This document shows, piece by piece, positions 56,194 through 64,000 of a DNA stretch of 64,000 nt (position 1 is the stretch's first letter; each line of letters opens with the position of its first letter). The notes beneath the pieces are model-generated. The model made no database searches. It saw nothing but the letters and a program-made list of their open reading frames with translations, and had not been told where the DNA came from. The stretch spans positions 2,046,001-2,110,000 of the forward strand of contig NZ_OZ240671.1 of NCBI RefSeq assembly GCF_965198575.1. The letters are read 5' to 3'. Position numbers and translations under genes: made by a program. This DNA is from Lichenicola sp965198575. Lineage in GTDB: Bacteria > Pseudomonadota > Alphaproteobacteria > Acetobacterales > Acetobacteraceae.

Positions 56194-57072
56194 TCAGACC
56201 GGCACCAGGGCGCGCAGGCCGATCAGCAGCTTGCGCCATTTGGGTGCGGAAACGCGGCGGGTGGGATCGCGCCAGTCGGCCTTGAGCAATGCAGCCAGGA
56301 TTGCGCCGTAGCTCGCTGCCATCAGCCGGGCGGGGCGCATCGCCCGGCGGTTGCAGCGTCGCATGGCAGCGCGGGCGGACTTGAAATGCAATGCGGCGCG
56401 GGCGGCCAGGATCCGGCAGGCGGCGGGCAGCCGGGGTGAGGTCAGCGCGCCATCCGGATCGGTGGGGACGCCGGCCTCGTCCAGCACCTCGCGCGGCAGA
56501 TAGAGCCGGCCGCGTTCGGCGTCCTCTGCGATGTCGCGCAGGATGTTGGTGAGCTGCAGCGCGCGGCCGAGATGGAACGCCACCTGGTCGGCTGCCGGGG
56601 AGGCATCGCCGAACGCCCGCACCGAGAGCCGCCCCACCGCCGAGGCGGCCCGATCGCAATAGAGATCGAGCTTGGCCAGGTCGGGGGCGACGATCACCTC
56701 CTCCGCATCCATCTGCATGCCGTCGATGACCGCGGCGAAATCGGTCTCGCGGAGGTCGTAGCGCTCGATCGCCGCTGCAAGGACACGGTCCAGCGGGTCG
56801 GCGGCGCATCCCTCGTAGAGCCCGGCGATGCGGCCGCGCCACTCCTGCAGGCGGGGCAGCTTGCTCTCGAACGGGGCGTCCTCGTCGGCGACGTCATCGA
56901 CCAGGCGGCAGAAGGCGTAGATCGCGTACATGGCGTAGCGGCGGTCGGGGGGCAGCACGCTCATGCCGCGAGCGAACGAGGTTCCGGAGCGGCGGACGAT
57001 CTGCTCGACCACGTCGAGGTCCGGCTTCGCGCAATCGAGCGGTGTAGGTGTTTGCTTAGGCGGGGGGGGCAT
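56194..57072 (-). CDS. hpnD: presqualene diphosphate synthase HpnD
   Basis: 292 residues of the trans-prenyltransferase head-to-head group. Asp-rich motif 1 is FCRLVDDVADE (about residues 54-64) and motif 2 is NILRDIAEDAERGRLYLP. It joins two farnesyl diphosphates to presqualene diphosphate. The start codon ATG 57072 is followed at once by a run of eight C bases, giving four Pro residues. The gap to hpnC upstream is 17 bp. The first 15 residues are Pro-rich and unlike relatives, so the true start may be further in (for instance the Met at FARGMSVLPP is inside the conserved region and too late). Confidence 0.94.
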   Translation of the reverse strand: MPPPPKQTPTPLDCAKPDLDVVEQIVRRSGTSFARGMSVLPPDRRYAMYAIYAFCRLVDDVADEDAPFESKLPRLQEWRGRIAGLYEGCAADPLDRVLAAAIERYDLRETDFAAVIDGMQMDAEEVIVAPDLAKLDLYCDRAASAVGRLSVRAFGDASPAADQVAFHLGRALQLTNILRDIAEDAERGRLYLPREVLDEAGVPTDPDGALTSPRLPAACRILAARAALHFKSARAAMRRCNRRAMRPARLMAASYGAILAALLKADWRDPTRRVSAPKWRKLLIGLRALVPV

Positions 57073-57089
57073 GAGGCGGGTCCGCGCTG

Positions 57090-57971
57090 TCAGACGAGGT
57101 GGCGAAAGGCCGCCAGCAGGCTGGCCGCGACATCGGGACGCGACAGCTTCACCCGACGGGCCAGCGGATCGCCGCGTCGCAGCCGGCGGGCGAGCCGGTG
57201 CGACAGGCCGACGATGACGGCCGCCTCGAGCCGCATGCGCCGGTCGGAGATCAGGCCGGGCAGCCGGGCGGCGTCGCGGTTCAACCGGTCGACTTCGTCC
57301 AGCGCCTGGTCGAGCACGCGGCGCAGGCCGGGGCTGGCGCGGTTGGCCCGCACGCCTTCGACGGTCTCGCCGGCCTGATGCAGCCAGGCTTCCGGCAGGT
57401 AGCAGCGGCCGAGCTCGACCAGGTCCTCGCGGCAATCCTGGAGGTGGTTGAGCACCTGCAACGCCGTGCAGAGCGCGTCGGAGGGAGCGTGGGTGGCACA
57501 GCCCTCGCCATGCAGGTCGAGCAGATAGAGCCCGACCGGGTTGGCGGAATAGCGGCAGTAGTTGGCGAGCTCGGCCCAGCTGGCGTAGCGCGACTTCACC
57601 GCGTCCTGGCGGAAGGCGACGATCAGGTCGGTGCCGCGCGCGGGATCGATGCCGGTCACGGCCAGGCTGTCGCGCAGTCGCACGGCGCTCGCCGCTTCCG
57701 CCGGACCGAGCTGCGCTGCCCCGCTCTCACGGCCGAGCAGCAGCGCCTGCATCGCGTCGAGGCGGGCGATCTTGGCGTCGGGGGAGAGCACGTTGTTGTC
57801 GGCGATGTCGTCGATGGCGCGGGCGAAGGCGTAGTAGGCGTGGACGTGCGGCCGCAGCTTGCGCGCGATCAGCATCGAGCCGACGGGGAAGTTCTCGTCC
57901 GCGGCCTGCTTGCCCGACGACATGTCGGCGGCGGGCGGGGCGATGGTGTTGTCCATGACCGTGTTGCTCAT
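57090..57971 (-). CDS. hpnC: squalene synthase-like HpnC (hydroxysqualene synthase)
   Basis: 293 residues. Motif 1 is FARAIDDIADNN (about 49-60) and motif 2 is NHLQDCREDLVELGRCYLP. HpnC converts presqualene diphosphate to hydroxysqualene, working between HpnD and HpnE. The ATG overlaps the stop of hpnB (ATGA). A short disordered N-terminus precedes the conserved ENFPVGSMLIARKLRP stretch. Confidence 0.94.
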   Translation of the reverse strand: MSNTVMDNTIAPPAADMSSGKQAADENFPVGSMLIARKLRPHVHAYYAFARAIDDIADNNVLSPDAKIARLDAMQALLLGRESGAAQLGPAEAASAVRLRDSLAVTGIDPARGTDLIVAFRQDAVKSRYASWAELANYCRYSANPVGLYLLDLHGEGCATHAPSDALCTALQVLNHLQDCREDLVELGRCYLPEAWLHQAGETVEGVRANRASPGLRRVLDQALDEVDRLNRDAARLPGLISDRRMRLEAAVIVGLSHRLARRLRRGDPLARRVKLSRPDVAASLLAAFRHLV

Positions 57972-59140
57972 GCGGCGGTCACGTCCTTGTTGCCCCCAGG
58001 CGCCCCGGCATAGGCCCGGCGCTTCCAGACCACGCCACGACCGCGATGATGGTCGATCGCCGATCCGAGTGTCGCCAGGGTGTAGAACAGGGCGATCCCG
58101 GGCAGCAACAGCGCCCAGGCCGGGGACAGCCGGAACCGCCGCAGCGTCGGCACGAACGAGCCGGTGGACATGAGCCACGCGGCACCGCCGATCCAGCGCG
58201 CCGCGCCGTGTCCGGCCAGCAAGGTAAGCAGCGGCGCGATCCAGACCAGCACCATGCCCAGCACCGTGCCAAGCAGCAGCAGGGGAGAGAACCTGAGCTG
58301 CACGTAGGCGGTGCGGGCGACCATGCGCCAGACATCGACCGGCTGCGGGTAGGGCCGGATCGACTTCGCCAGCATCGAGTGGCCGAGCCAGATCTTGCCG
58401 CCGCTGCGTTTCACCCGGGTGGCGAGCGTCACGTCGTCGATCAGGGCGCCACGCAGGCTCTCGATGCCGCCGATGCGGTCCAGGGCGGTGCGCCGGATCA
58501 GCACCGTGCCACCGGCGGCTGCGGCGGTGCGCGATCGGGGGTCGTTCACCTGGGCGAACGGGTAGAGCAGCTGGAAGAAGAACACGAAGGCCGGCACCAG
58601 CGTGCGCTCGGCGGCACTTGCGCAGTTCAGCTCGACCATCTCGGAGACCTGGTCGAGGCCGTCCCGCAGCGCCTTGTCGACCAGGGTGGCAATGTGCGTG
58701 GGCGCGTGGGTGATGTCGGCGTCGCACAACAGGAAGAAGCCAGCGTCTCCGATATCGAGCCGCCGGGCCTCGGCCACGCCCTGCGCCACCGCCCACAGCT
58801 TGCCGCTCCAGCCTTCGGGCCGGGGGGCGCCGCTCAGCACCACCAGCCGATCGGACCCGGGAGCAAGGGCGCGGGCAATGTCGCCGGTGCCGTCGCTGCT
58901 GCCGTCATCGACCAGCACGATCCGCGACGGGCCCGGATAGTCCTGCGCCAGCAGCGACGCGATACAGGCGGCGATGGACTCCGCCTCGTCGCGCGCCGGG
59001 ATCACCACCGACACCATGGGCCAGTCGGTACGCGCGCTGCCTGGGATGGGGCGCAGGATCGGACCTGCCTGCCAGAACCGACCATGCAGCCCGATCAGGC
59101 CGAGCCACACCAGCAGCGTCAGGATGGCGAGGACCAGCAT
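57968..59140 (-). CDS. hpnB: hopanoid-associated glycosyltransferase HpnB
   Basis: 390 residues. One N-terminal membrane helix (about 2-20), a GT-A family 2 domain (PMVSVVIPARDEAESI; IVLVDDGSSDGTGD; LLCDADITHAP as the metal motif), an RRTALDRIGG acceptor region, and two C-terminal helices. Hopanoid operons of many bacteria carry this gene between hpnA and hpnC; its product probably attaches a sugar to a hopanoid side chain or a precursor. Coupled to hpnC by ATGA and 3 bp after hpnA. Confidence 0.92.
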   Translation of the reverse strand: MLVLAILTLLVWLGLIGLHGRFWQAGPILRPIPGSARTDWPMVSVVIPARDEAESIAACIASLLAQDYPGPSRIVLVDDGSSDGTGDIARALAPGSDRLVVLSGAPRPEGWSGKLWAVAQGVAEARRLDIGDAGFFLLCDADITHAPTHIATLVDKALRDGLDQVSEMVELNCASAAERTLVPAFVFFFQLLYPFAQVNDPRSRTAAAAGGTVLIRRTALDRIGGIESLRGALIDDVTLATRVKRSGGKIWLGHSMLAKSIRPYPQPVDVWRMVARTAYVQLRFSPLLLLGTVLGMVLVWIAPLLTLLAGHGAARWIGGAAWLMSTGSFVPTLRRFRLSPAWALLLPGIALFYTLATLGSAIDHHRGRGVVWKRRAYAGAPGGNKDVTAA

Positions 59141-59143
59141 CGC

Positions 59144-60136
59144 TCAGATCATGCCGTTGTCGCGGAACCACGTGACCGCATCGGCGACCGCAGCGCGGGC
59201 CGGACGTGGGGTGTAGCCAAGCTCCTGGCGAGCCTTTTCGGAGGAGAAGAACATCTTCTTCTTCGACATCGCCAGCATCTCGCGGGTCACCCGGGGCTCG
59301 ATGCCGAAGCCGCGGGCCAGACCCTCGGAGACCACCGCCACCGGCCACAGCAGCCGCTGGTCGAGCTGGATCCGCGGCGCCTTCACGCCGGCCACCTCGG
59401 ACACCAGCGCGAACACCTCCCGCAGCGACATGTCCTCGCCGCCCAGGATGTAGCGCTCGCCGATGCGGCCCTTCTCGAACGCCAGCATGTGGCCCTCGGC
59501 GACGTCATCGACATGCACCAGGTTGAGGCCGGTCTCGACGAAGGCGGGCATCCGGGCCGCGGCGGCGTCGCGGATCATCGCCCCCGTGGGGGTCGGCTTG
59601 ATGTCGCGCGGACCGACCGGGGTGGACGGATTGACGATCACCGCGGGTAGCCCATGGTCGCGCACCAGCGCCAGCACCGCCTGCTCGGCAAGGTATTTCG
59701 AGCGCTTGTACACGCCGATGATCGCGTCCTCATGCACCGGCGTGGTCTCGTCGGCGATGCTGCCGTCACCGACCAGGCCGAGGGCGGCGACCGACGAGCA
59801 GTACACGATCCGCTCCACCCCGGCGGCCTGGGCAGCGAGCATCAGCAGCCGCGTGCCCTCGACGTTGGCCTGCATCATGCGGGCGGGGTCCGGCACCCAG
59901 AGGCGGTAATCGGCGGCGACGTGGAAGAGCGCGGACGTGCCTTCGAGGGCGGCCGCGAAGGTATCCGGACGGGCGAGATCGCCTTCCACCAGCTCGGCAT
60001 CGAGGTCCGCGATGTTGCGGCGGTCGCTGCCCTTGCGCACCAGCAGGCGCAGCGTGTGACCGCGCGCCGCAAGTGCCCGCGCCACGGCGGAGCCGACGAA
60101 ACCGGTGGCGCCGGTGACCAGGACGGGCAGGGACAT
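59144..60136 (-). CDS. hpnA: hopanoid-associated sugar epimerase/dehydrogenase HpnA
   Basis: 330 residues of the extended SDR family. Start ATG 60136. The Rossmann motif is VTGATGFVGSAVARAL (about 6-21), the catalytic YKRSK motif (Tyr-x-x-x-Lys) is at about residues 144-148 with SSVAALG before it. It is the first gene of the leftward hpnABCDEFG operon. The substrate (nucleotide sugar or hopanoid side-chain sugar) is not established for the family. Confidence 0.93.
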   Translation of the reverse strand: MSLPVLVTGATGFVGSAVARALAARGHTLRLLVRKGSDRRNIADLDAELVEGDLARPDTFAAALEGTSALFHVAADYRLWVPDPARMMQANVEGTRLLMLAAQAAGVERIVYCSSVAALGLVGDGSIADETTPVHEDAIIGVYKRSKYLAEQAVLALVRDHGLPAVIVNPSTPVGPRDIKPTPTGAMIRDAAAARMPAFVETGLNLVHVDDVAEGHMLAFEKGRIGERYILGGEDMSLREVFALVSEVAGVKAPRIQLDQRLLWPVAVVSEGLARGFGIEPRVTREMLAMSKKKMFFSSEKARQELGYTPRPARAAVADAVTWFRDNGMI

Positions 60137-60274
60137 GGGCGGCACGCGGAGCTCCGGACAACAGGATGATGGTGTGGCCAACGCCAAGTCGTCATGTGGC
60201 AGGGACCGGTTGGCTGGTGTAGAGGCCGCATCAGGGACAATCCAGCCCCGGCCCCGGAACGGAAGCCCGCCCGC

Positions 60275-61291
60275 TTGAAGACGGTCTCGATCCTGCTCGC
60301 GCTGACCGGCCTCGCGCTGATCACCGGGTTCACCGCCTGGCTCGGCCTCGGCGCGGTGCTGCATTCGCTGGGCTCGGTCGGACCGTTCGGTTTTGCGGCC
60401 CTGGTGGCAGCACAGCTCGCGTCCGACGTGGTGATGGCAGTCGCCTGGGCGGTCGCCTGCCCGCGGATCGGGCTGTATCGCCTGTTGCGTGCCCGGCTGG
60501 TGCGCGAGGGCGGCACCACCTGCCTGCCGTTCTCGCAGCTCGGCGGCATCCTGATGGGCATGCGGGCCACGTGCTTTTCTGCGACCAGGCGTGCGCGGAC
60601 GATCGCCTGGCCGGAAGCGGCGGCGGCCAACGTCGTCGACCTGACCACCGAGGTGATCGGCCAGATCCTGTTCGTCTTGCTGGGCCTGCTTTTCCTGTTG
60701 GATCACCGGCCGGACAGCAGCCTCGCCGGTCCGGTGACGATCGGCATGGCGCTGATGACGGTGGCGATCATCGCCTTCATCTGGGCGCAGCGCGGCGCTT
60801 CCGGCACGGTCCGGCGCGGCATCGACCTGCTCGGCGCGCGCATCGCCGGGCAGTGGCGCGGCCTGCTGCAGGACGGGTTCGACAGCGTGCAGGAGCGGCT
60901 GAACGGGTTCTATGCGCAGCCCTGGCGGATCGTCGGCAGCAGCCTGATCCATTTCGTGTCCTGGATCATGGCCGCCGGCTGGGCCTGGCTGGGGTATCAC
61001 CTGCTGGGCGCCGAGATCGGCTTCGGTGAGGCAATGGCGATCGAGGGCGTTGCCAGTGGCGTGGTTTCGGTGTCGTTCCTGGTGCCGGCGGCGCTGGGTG
61101 TGCAGGAGGCGGCCTACGTGACCCTTGGCAGCCTGTTCGGGATCGATCCTCACCTCTCATTCAGCCTGTCGCTGCTCAGGCGCGGCCGCGATCTCGCCAT
61201 CGGCGTGCCGGTGCTGCTGGTGTGGCAGGCGCTCGAGATCCGGCACCTGCGCAAGCCTGCCGCCGCTGCTGTTCCGGGAGCCATCGCATGA
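60275..61291 (+). CDS. hpnL: HpnL-like membrane protein (lysylphosphatidylglycerol synthase TM region family)
   Basis: About 338 residues with eight or so membrane helices: LLALTGLALITGFTAWLG at the N-terminus, then RLVREGGTTCLPFSQLGG and LVPAALGVQEAAYV, the family's conserved loop with Gln and Glu. TTG at 60275 (GGAACGGAAG upstream) fits the family N-terminus; ATG at 60194 is a longer alternative. HpnL proteins accompany hopanoid genes and may move or flip hopanoid lipids. Divergent from hpnA. Its stop overlaps the tyrA start (ATGA). Confidence 0.85.
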   Translation: MKTVSILLALTGLALITGFTAWLGLGAVLHSLGSVGPFGFAALVAAQLASDVVMAVAWAVACPRIGLYRLLRARLVREGGTTCLPFSQLGGILMGMRATCFSATRRARTIAWPEAAAANVVDLTTEVIGQILFVLLGLLFLLDHRPDSSLAGPVTIGMALMTVAIIAFIWAQRGASGTVRRGIDLLGARIAGQWRGLLQDGFDSVQERLNGFYAQPWRIVGSSLIHFVSWIMAAGWAWLGYHLLGAEIGFGEAMAIEGVASGVVSVSFLVPAALGVQEAAYVTLGSLFGIDPHLSFSLSLLRRGRDLAIGVPVLLVWQALEIRHLRKPAAAAVPGAIA

Positions 61292-62205
61292 CCGAACCGC
61301 TCGTCGAGCGCACCGCCGCGAAGGAGCCGCTGTTCGAGCGAGTGGCCGTCATCGGGCTCGGGCTGATCGGCAGCTCGCTGGCCCGGCGTGCCCTGCAATC
61401 GGGCACGATCGCCCGCGAGGTGGTGGCGTACGACGCAAGCCCGTCGGTCAGGGCGCGGGTCGTGGAGCTCGGCATCGCCCACCGGGTGGCCGAGACCGTC
61501 GCCGACGCGGTGCAGGGCGCGGATTGCGTGGTGCTGTGCGTGCCGGTGGGCGCCATGGGAGTGGTCGCCGCCGAGCTCATCCCGCACATGCAGCCGGGTG
61601 CGATCCTGACCGACGTGGGCTCGACCAAGCAGTCGGTGATCCGCGAGATCGAGCCGCTGCTGCGGCCGGACCTGCATTTCGTGCCGGCGCATCCGCTGGC
61701 CGGCACCGAGTATTCCGGTCCGGATGCCGGCTTCTCGACGCTGTTCGAGGGTCGCTGGACGCTGCTCACGCCGTTGGAGGGATCCGACCCGGAGGCGACC
61801 GCGCGCGTCGCCGGGCTCTGGCAGCTCTGCGGCGCAATGACGCGGGAGATGGACGCGCCCCATCATGACAAGGCGTTGGCGATCGTCAGCCACCTGCCGC
61901 ATCTGCTTGCGTTCACCATCTGTGGCACCGCGGACGACCTCGAGGGCGAGAGCCGCAACGAGGTGCTGCAGTTCGCAGCGTCCGGGTTCCGCGACTTCAC
62001 CCGGATCGCGGCGTCCGACCCGGTGATGTGGCGCGACGTGTTCCTGAACAACCGCGAGGCGCTGCTCGAGATGCTGGCGCGCTTCACCGAGGACGCGCAG
62101 GCCATGGCGCGCGCGATCCGCTGGGGCGACGAGGCGTTCATCGTCGACCGGATCGAGCGCGGTCGTCGCATCCGTCGCAGCCTGATCGAGATCAAGCAGG
62201 CCTGA
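61288..62205 (+). CDS. tyrA: prephenate/arogenate dehydrogenase
   Basis: 305 residues from ATG 61288. NAD-binding VAVIGLGLIGSSLARRAL (about 19-36), DVGSTKQSVIREIE, and the catalytic His in FVPAHPLAGTEYSGPDAGF. It oxidatively decarboxylates prephenate or arogenate in tyrosine synthesis. Coupled to hpnL by ATGA, an unusual partner: the genes have no obvious shared pathway. No ACT domain or chorismate mutase is attached, so feedback control is not visible. Confidence 0.93.
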   Translation: MTEPLVERTAAKEPLFERVAVIGLGLIGSSLARRALQSGTIAREVVAYDASPSVRARVVELGIAHRVAETVADAVQGADCVVLCVPVGAMGVVAAELIPHMQPGAILTDVGSTKQSVIREIEPLLRPDLHFVPAHPLAGTEYSGPDAGFSTLFEGRWTLLTPLEGSDPEATARVAGLWQLCGAMTREMDAPHHDKALAIVSHLPHLLAFTICGTADDLEGESRNEVLQFAASGFRDFTRIAASDPVMWRDVFLNNREALLEMLARFTEDAQAMARAIRWGDEAFIVDRIERGRRIRRSLIEIKQA

Positions 62206-62216
62206 GGGACCGCCGC

Positions 62217-62837
62217 TCAGTCGGTGAGGGTCTCGATGCGGTCCCACACCATGGCGATCTGCGGCAGCCGGCGACCCCCGACCGACGTGGTCGACCGCAT
62301 TGCGGAACGTCCGCCGAGGCGTTCGTAGAACCAGCGGCTCGGGTTGTCGGCCAGGACCCACAGGAACAGCGAGCGGCAGGACAACTCGGACAAGCGGCGG
62401 GCCGATTCGCGCAGCAGCGAGCGGCCGATGCCGCGGTCGCGCCAGTCATCGAGCACGTAGAGCGTCTCGACCTCGCCGTCGGCAAGCCTGGGGCCTGGCC
62501 GGCTCCGGGAGGCTGTGGCGAAGCCGACCACCTGGGCGGGTGCGTCATCAGGTCCGGTGCCGGTGGTCCGCGCTACCAGGACGCCCGCACCGCCGCGGAT
62601 GGCGGCTTCGTAGCGCGCAGCGAGCGCGGCCCGGGACAGGCCGGCCAGGGTGTGGTCGGGGACCACGCCGGGATAGGCCGTTCGCCACACCGCCACGTGC
62701 ACGGCGGCAATGCCGGCGGCGTCCTCCGGCCTCGCCCGCCCGACCGATACGGCCGGACTATCGACATCGTCATGATCCACGCCTGCCGACATGGGGGTGT
62801 TGGTCGCCATCCGCCAGTCGGTGGCGGTGTCGGGCAC
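62217..62837 (-). CDS. GNAT-family N-acetyltransferase
   Basis: 206 residues; the likely start is the Met at 62810, since the earlier residues are not conserved. GNAT motif A is YVLDDWRDRGIGRSLLRE (acetyl-CoA pyrophosphate loop with R-x-x-G-I-G), and the C-terminus has NPSRWFYERLGGR, the motif B region with the catalytic Tyr. Substrate unknown: it could be an amino acid, peptide or antibiotic. Convergent with tyrA, separated by 11 bp. Confidence 0.87.
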   Translation of the reverse strand: MPDTATDWRMATNTPMSAGVDHDDVDSPAVSVGRARPEDAAGIAAVHVAVWRTAYPGVVPDHTLAGLSRAALAARYEAAIRGGAGVLVARTTGTGPDDAPAQVVGFATASRSRPGPRLADGEVETLYVLDDWRDRGIGRSLLRESARRLSELSCRSLFLWVLADNPSRWFYERLGGRSAMRSTTSVGGRRLPQIAMVWDRIETLTD

Positions 62838-62918
62838 ATTTTGACGCAGGCTGGTTATAGAGCGACCGCTGCCTCGGCATCGACGAGGATGGTCGAGGTG
62901 CTGCGTGATCGCGGTGGT

Positions 62919-63558
62919 TCAGGGCGTCAAAGCGGCGATGATGTCTGCGCCAAGCTGCCGTGTGTTCTGTGTGCCGCCGTTGCCGTTCAGCCGTGAGATC
63001 CCGAGCGCGATTGCAAGCTCCCGAAGAACCGGTTTTGCCTTTGACACGCGGACGCCGTTCACCTCGACGATGACGGTTCCATTCTCGAGCTGCTTGATCT
63101 GCCGGTGCTCCATGACCGCTTCGGCGACGACGCGCAGATGGCCGAGCTCTGGCGGTTCCGATGATCGTTTGCCGACACCGTAGCGGTAGCCCTCCGGCGT
63201 CTCCTGGCACCGAGCCAGGATATCGCCGACTGGTCCGTCCGCGACCTCCTCGATGGAGGCTTCTCCTTCGTCGATATCGATCCGCAGGATCACGATCCGG
63301 TCCGCCTCGCTGATGGTGCTCCGGCGAAAGTTGACATGGCCCGAACTCGTGATGGTCTTGACCGAGATGTGCTGACCATCTGCCCACGGGTGATCATCGC
63401 CGTGTAGAGTTCACCGATGCGGCCCGTCAGGTGCCGCAGCTCCGCGGGATGACGCCCCAACCGAGTTCCTTCTCGAACCACGCCAGCGCCTCCGCAAGCG
63501 AACGGATGATCTGCACCTGGGAGAGCGATGCAGGGCGGGTGATTTCGGAGGATGGCAC
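62919..63558 (-). pseudogene. conserved hypothetical gene broken by a frameshift and an internal deletion
   Basis: Three consecutive reading frames together spell one protein. Piece 1 (GTG 63558 to about 63447) ends QIIRSLAEALAWFEKELGWG; piece 2 (about 63447-63380) is ELRHLTGRIGELYTAMITRG; piece 3 (about 63383-62919) continues ADGQHISVKTITSSGHVNF to the stop. The first change is a one-base loss in a C-run; the second joins across GCAGATGG and lacks the dozen or so residues expected between them. The C-terminal 124 residues remain open from a GTG at 63293 and could still be made. Family unknown to me. Confidence 0.7.
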
Positions 63559-63594
63559 AGGGTGATCCGGTCACATGGGAAGACCATAAGGGGC

Positions 63595-63972
63595 ATGCCG
63601 AGGCGCCAGAAGCCCGATCGACGAGGCCAATGGCTGCCCGTCGGGATCCTGGTGCTGGGGAGCCCGGTCCTGGCCGGCCTCGCCGCACCTGCATGGGCCG
63701 ATGCCGACGATCGACTGGTCGGCAAGGTGAGTGCAGCCATCATGCACAACCATCTCGGAACGCGACCGGCCTGCCTGCAATACTTCGTCACGCGGAACAG
63801 CGATCCCGGGATCGATCGGGTCGATGTGTCTGCCAGGCACGACAGAGCCTGCGGCGGCGACCCCCAGGTCGATGAGCACCTGTTCTCGGTCTATGTCGAC
63901 CAGACAACCCACCAGATGGCGAGCGATGCCGCCGACCCGGTGAATGGCACCCTCAAGGCGCTGCCCCCGTAA
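63595..63972 (+). CDS. small secreted hypothetical protein
   Basis: About 125 residues from ATG 63595 (AAGGGG upstream; 63562 is a longer alternative). A basic start and signal peptide (about residues 10-36, ending PAWADAD) precede a mature domain with YFVTRNSDPGIDRVDVSARH and ACGGDPQVDEHLFSVYVD. Two Cys could form a disulfide. The mature part has the look of a conserved periplasmic domain that I cannot name. It overlaps nothing and is divergent from the broken gene. Confidence 0.6.
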   Translation: MPRRQKPDRRGQWLPVGILVLGSPVLAGLAAPAWADADDRLVGKVSAAIMHNHLGTRPACLQYFVTRNSDPGIDRVDVSARHDRACGGDPQVDEHLFSVYVDQTTHQMASDAADPVNGTLKALPP

Positions 63973-64000
63973 TCAGCGCTGTTCCGCGCGACCACCCTTG

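Overview
The window looks like chromosomal DNA of a high-GC alphaproteobacterium, most likely of the family Acetobacteraceae. The evidence is gene content and gene order: a complete hopanoid operon (hpnA to hpnG), a ChvG/ChvI two-component pair, grpE-dnaK-dnaJ-dapB, metK-trmB, a bactofilin, and 2-methylcitrate genes. No rRNA, tRNA, CRISPR array, insertion sequence or prophage was recognised. About 60 protein genes cover most of the window. Many are joined by 1- to 4-base start/stop overlaps (ATGA, GTGA, TGATG), which suggests translational coupling.

Layout. 1-3653 (minus): a small-molecule efflux module (HlyD-type adaptor cut by the window edge, DUF1656 protein, FUSC-type permease, unknown leader ORF). 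4153-13822: a fatty-acid degradation locus. Thiolase, 3-hydroxyacyl-CoA dehydrogenase/hydratase, acyl-CoA dehydrogenase and a hotdog thioesterase run leftward; fadL, fadD and a MerR regulator run rightward from a shared divergent control region carrying an exact inverted 9-bp box. 13867-18848: DUF4239 membrane protein, bactofilin, adenosine kinase, typA. 19134-23289: small secreted Ala/Pro-rich protein, AmpG-like permease, SelO, nitronate monooxygenase. 23290-24684 is a decayed stretch with a frameshifted alpha/beta-hydrolase remnant and small ORFs. 24685-32029: SCP2-like protein, prpC-prpD, a PfkB-type sugar kinase, an NTF2-like secreted protein, and a PstS-type binding protein coupled to an MFS permease.

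32266-37212: a thioredoxin-fold/2OG-Fe(II) oxygenase fusion, an AI-2E permease, and ChvG/ChvI with a histidine-rich periplasmic insert in ChvG. 37397-44947: grpE, dnaK, dnaJ, dapB, metK, trmB and a small ORF, with similar heat-shock-like promoters before grpE and dnaK and a strong terminator between dnaK and dnaJ. 44955-49514: a second AI-2E permease with a long C-terminal domain, a solute:sodium symporter with its DUF3311 partner, a monooxygenase-fold protein and a cupin. 49516-60136 (minus): hpnA-B-C-D-E-shc-hpnG followed by a large two-domain glycosyltransferase. 60275-62205: hpnL coupled to prephenate dehydrogenase. 62217-64000: a GNAT acetyltransferase, a conserved gene broken by a 1-base frameshift and an internal deletion, and a small secreted protein.

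Functional themes are beta-oxidation with its own uptake, activation and regulator; the methylcitrate route for propionyl-CoA; envelope stress and acid sensing (ChvGI, hopanoids, bactofilin); and protein folding. The most unusual items are the PstS-MFS pair, the redoxin-like/2OG oxygenase fusion, the AI-2E permease with a B12-like tail, the His-rich ChvG sensor, the duplicated N-terminal domain of the glycosyltransferase, and the microhomology-type deletion near 63.4 kb.
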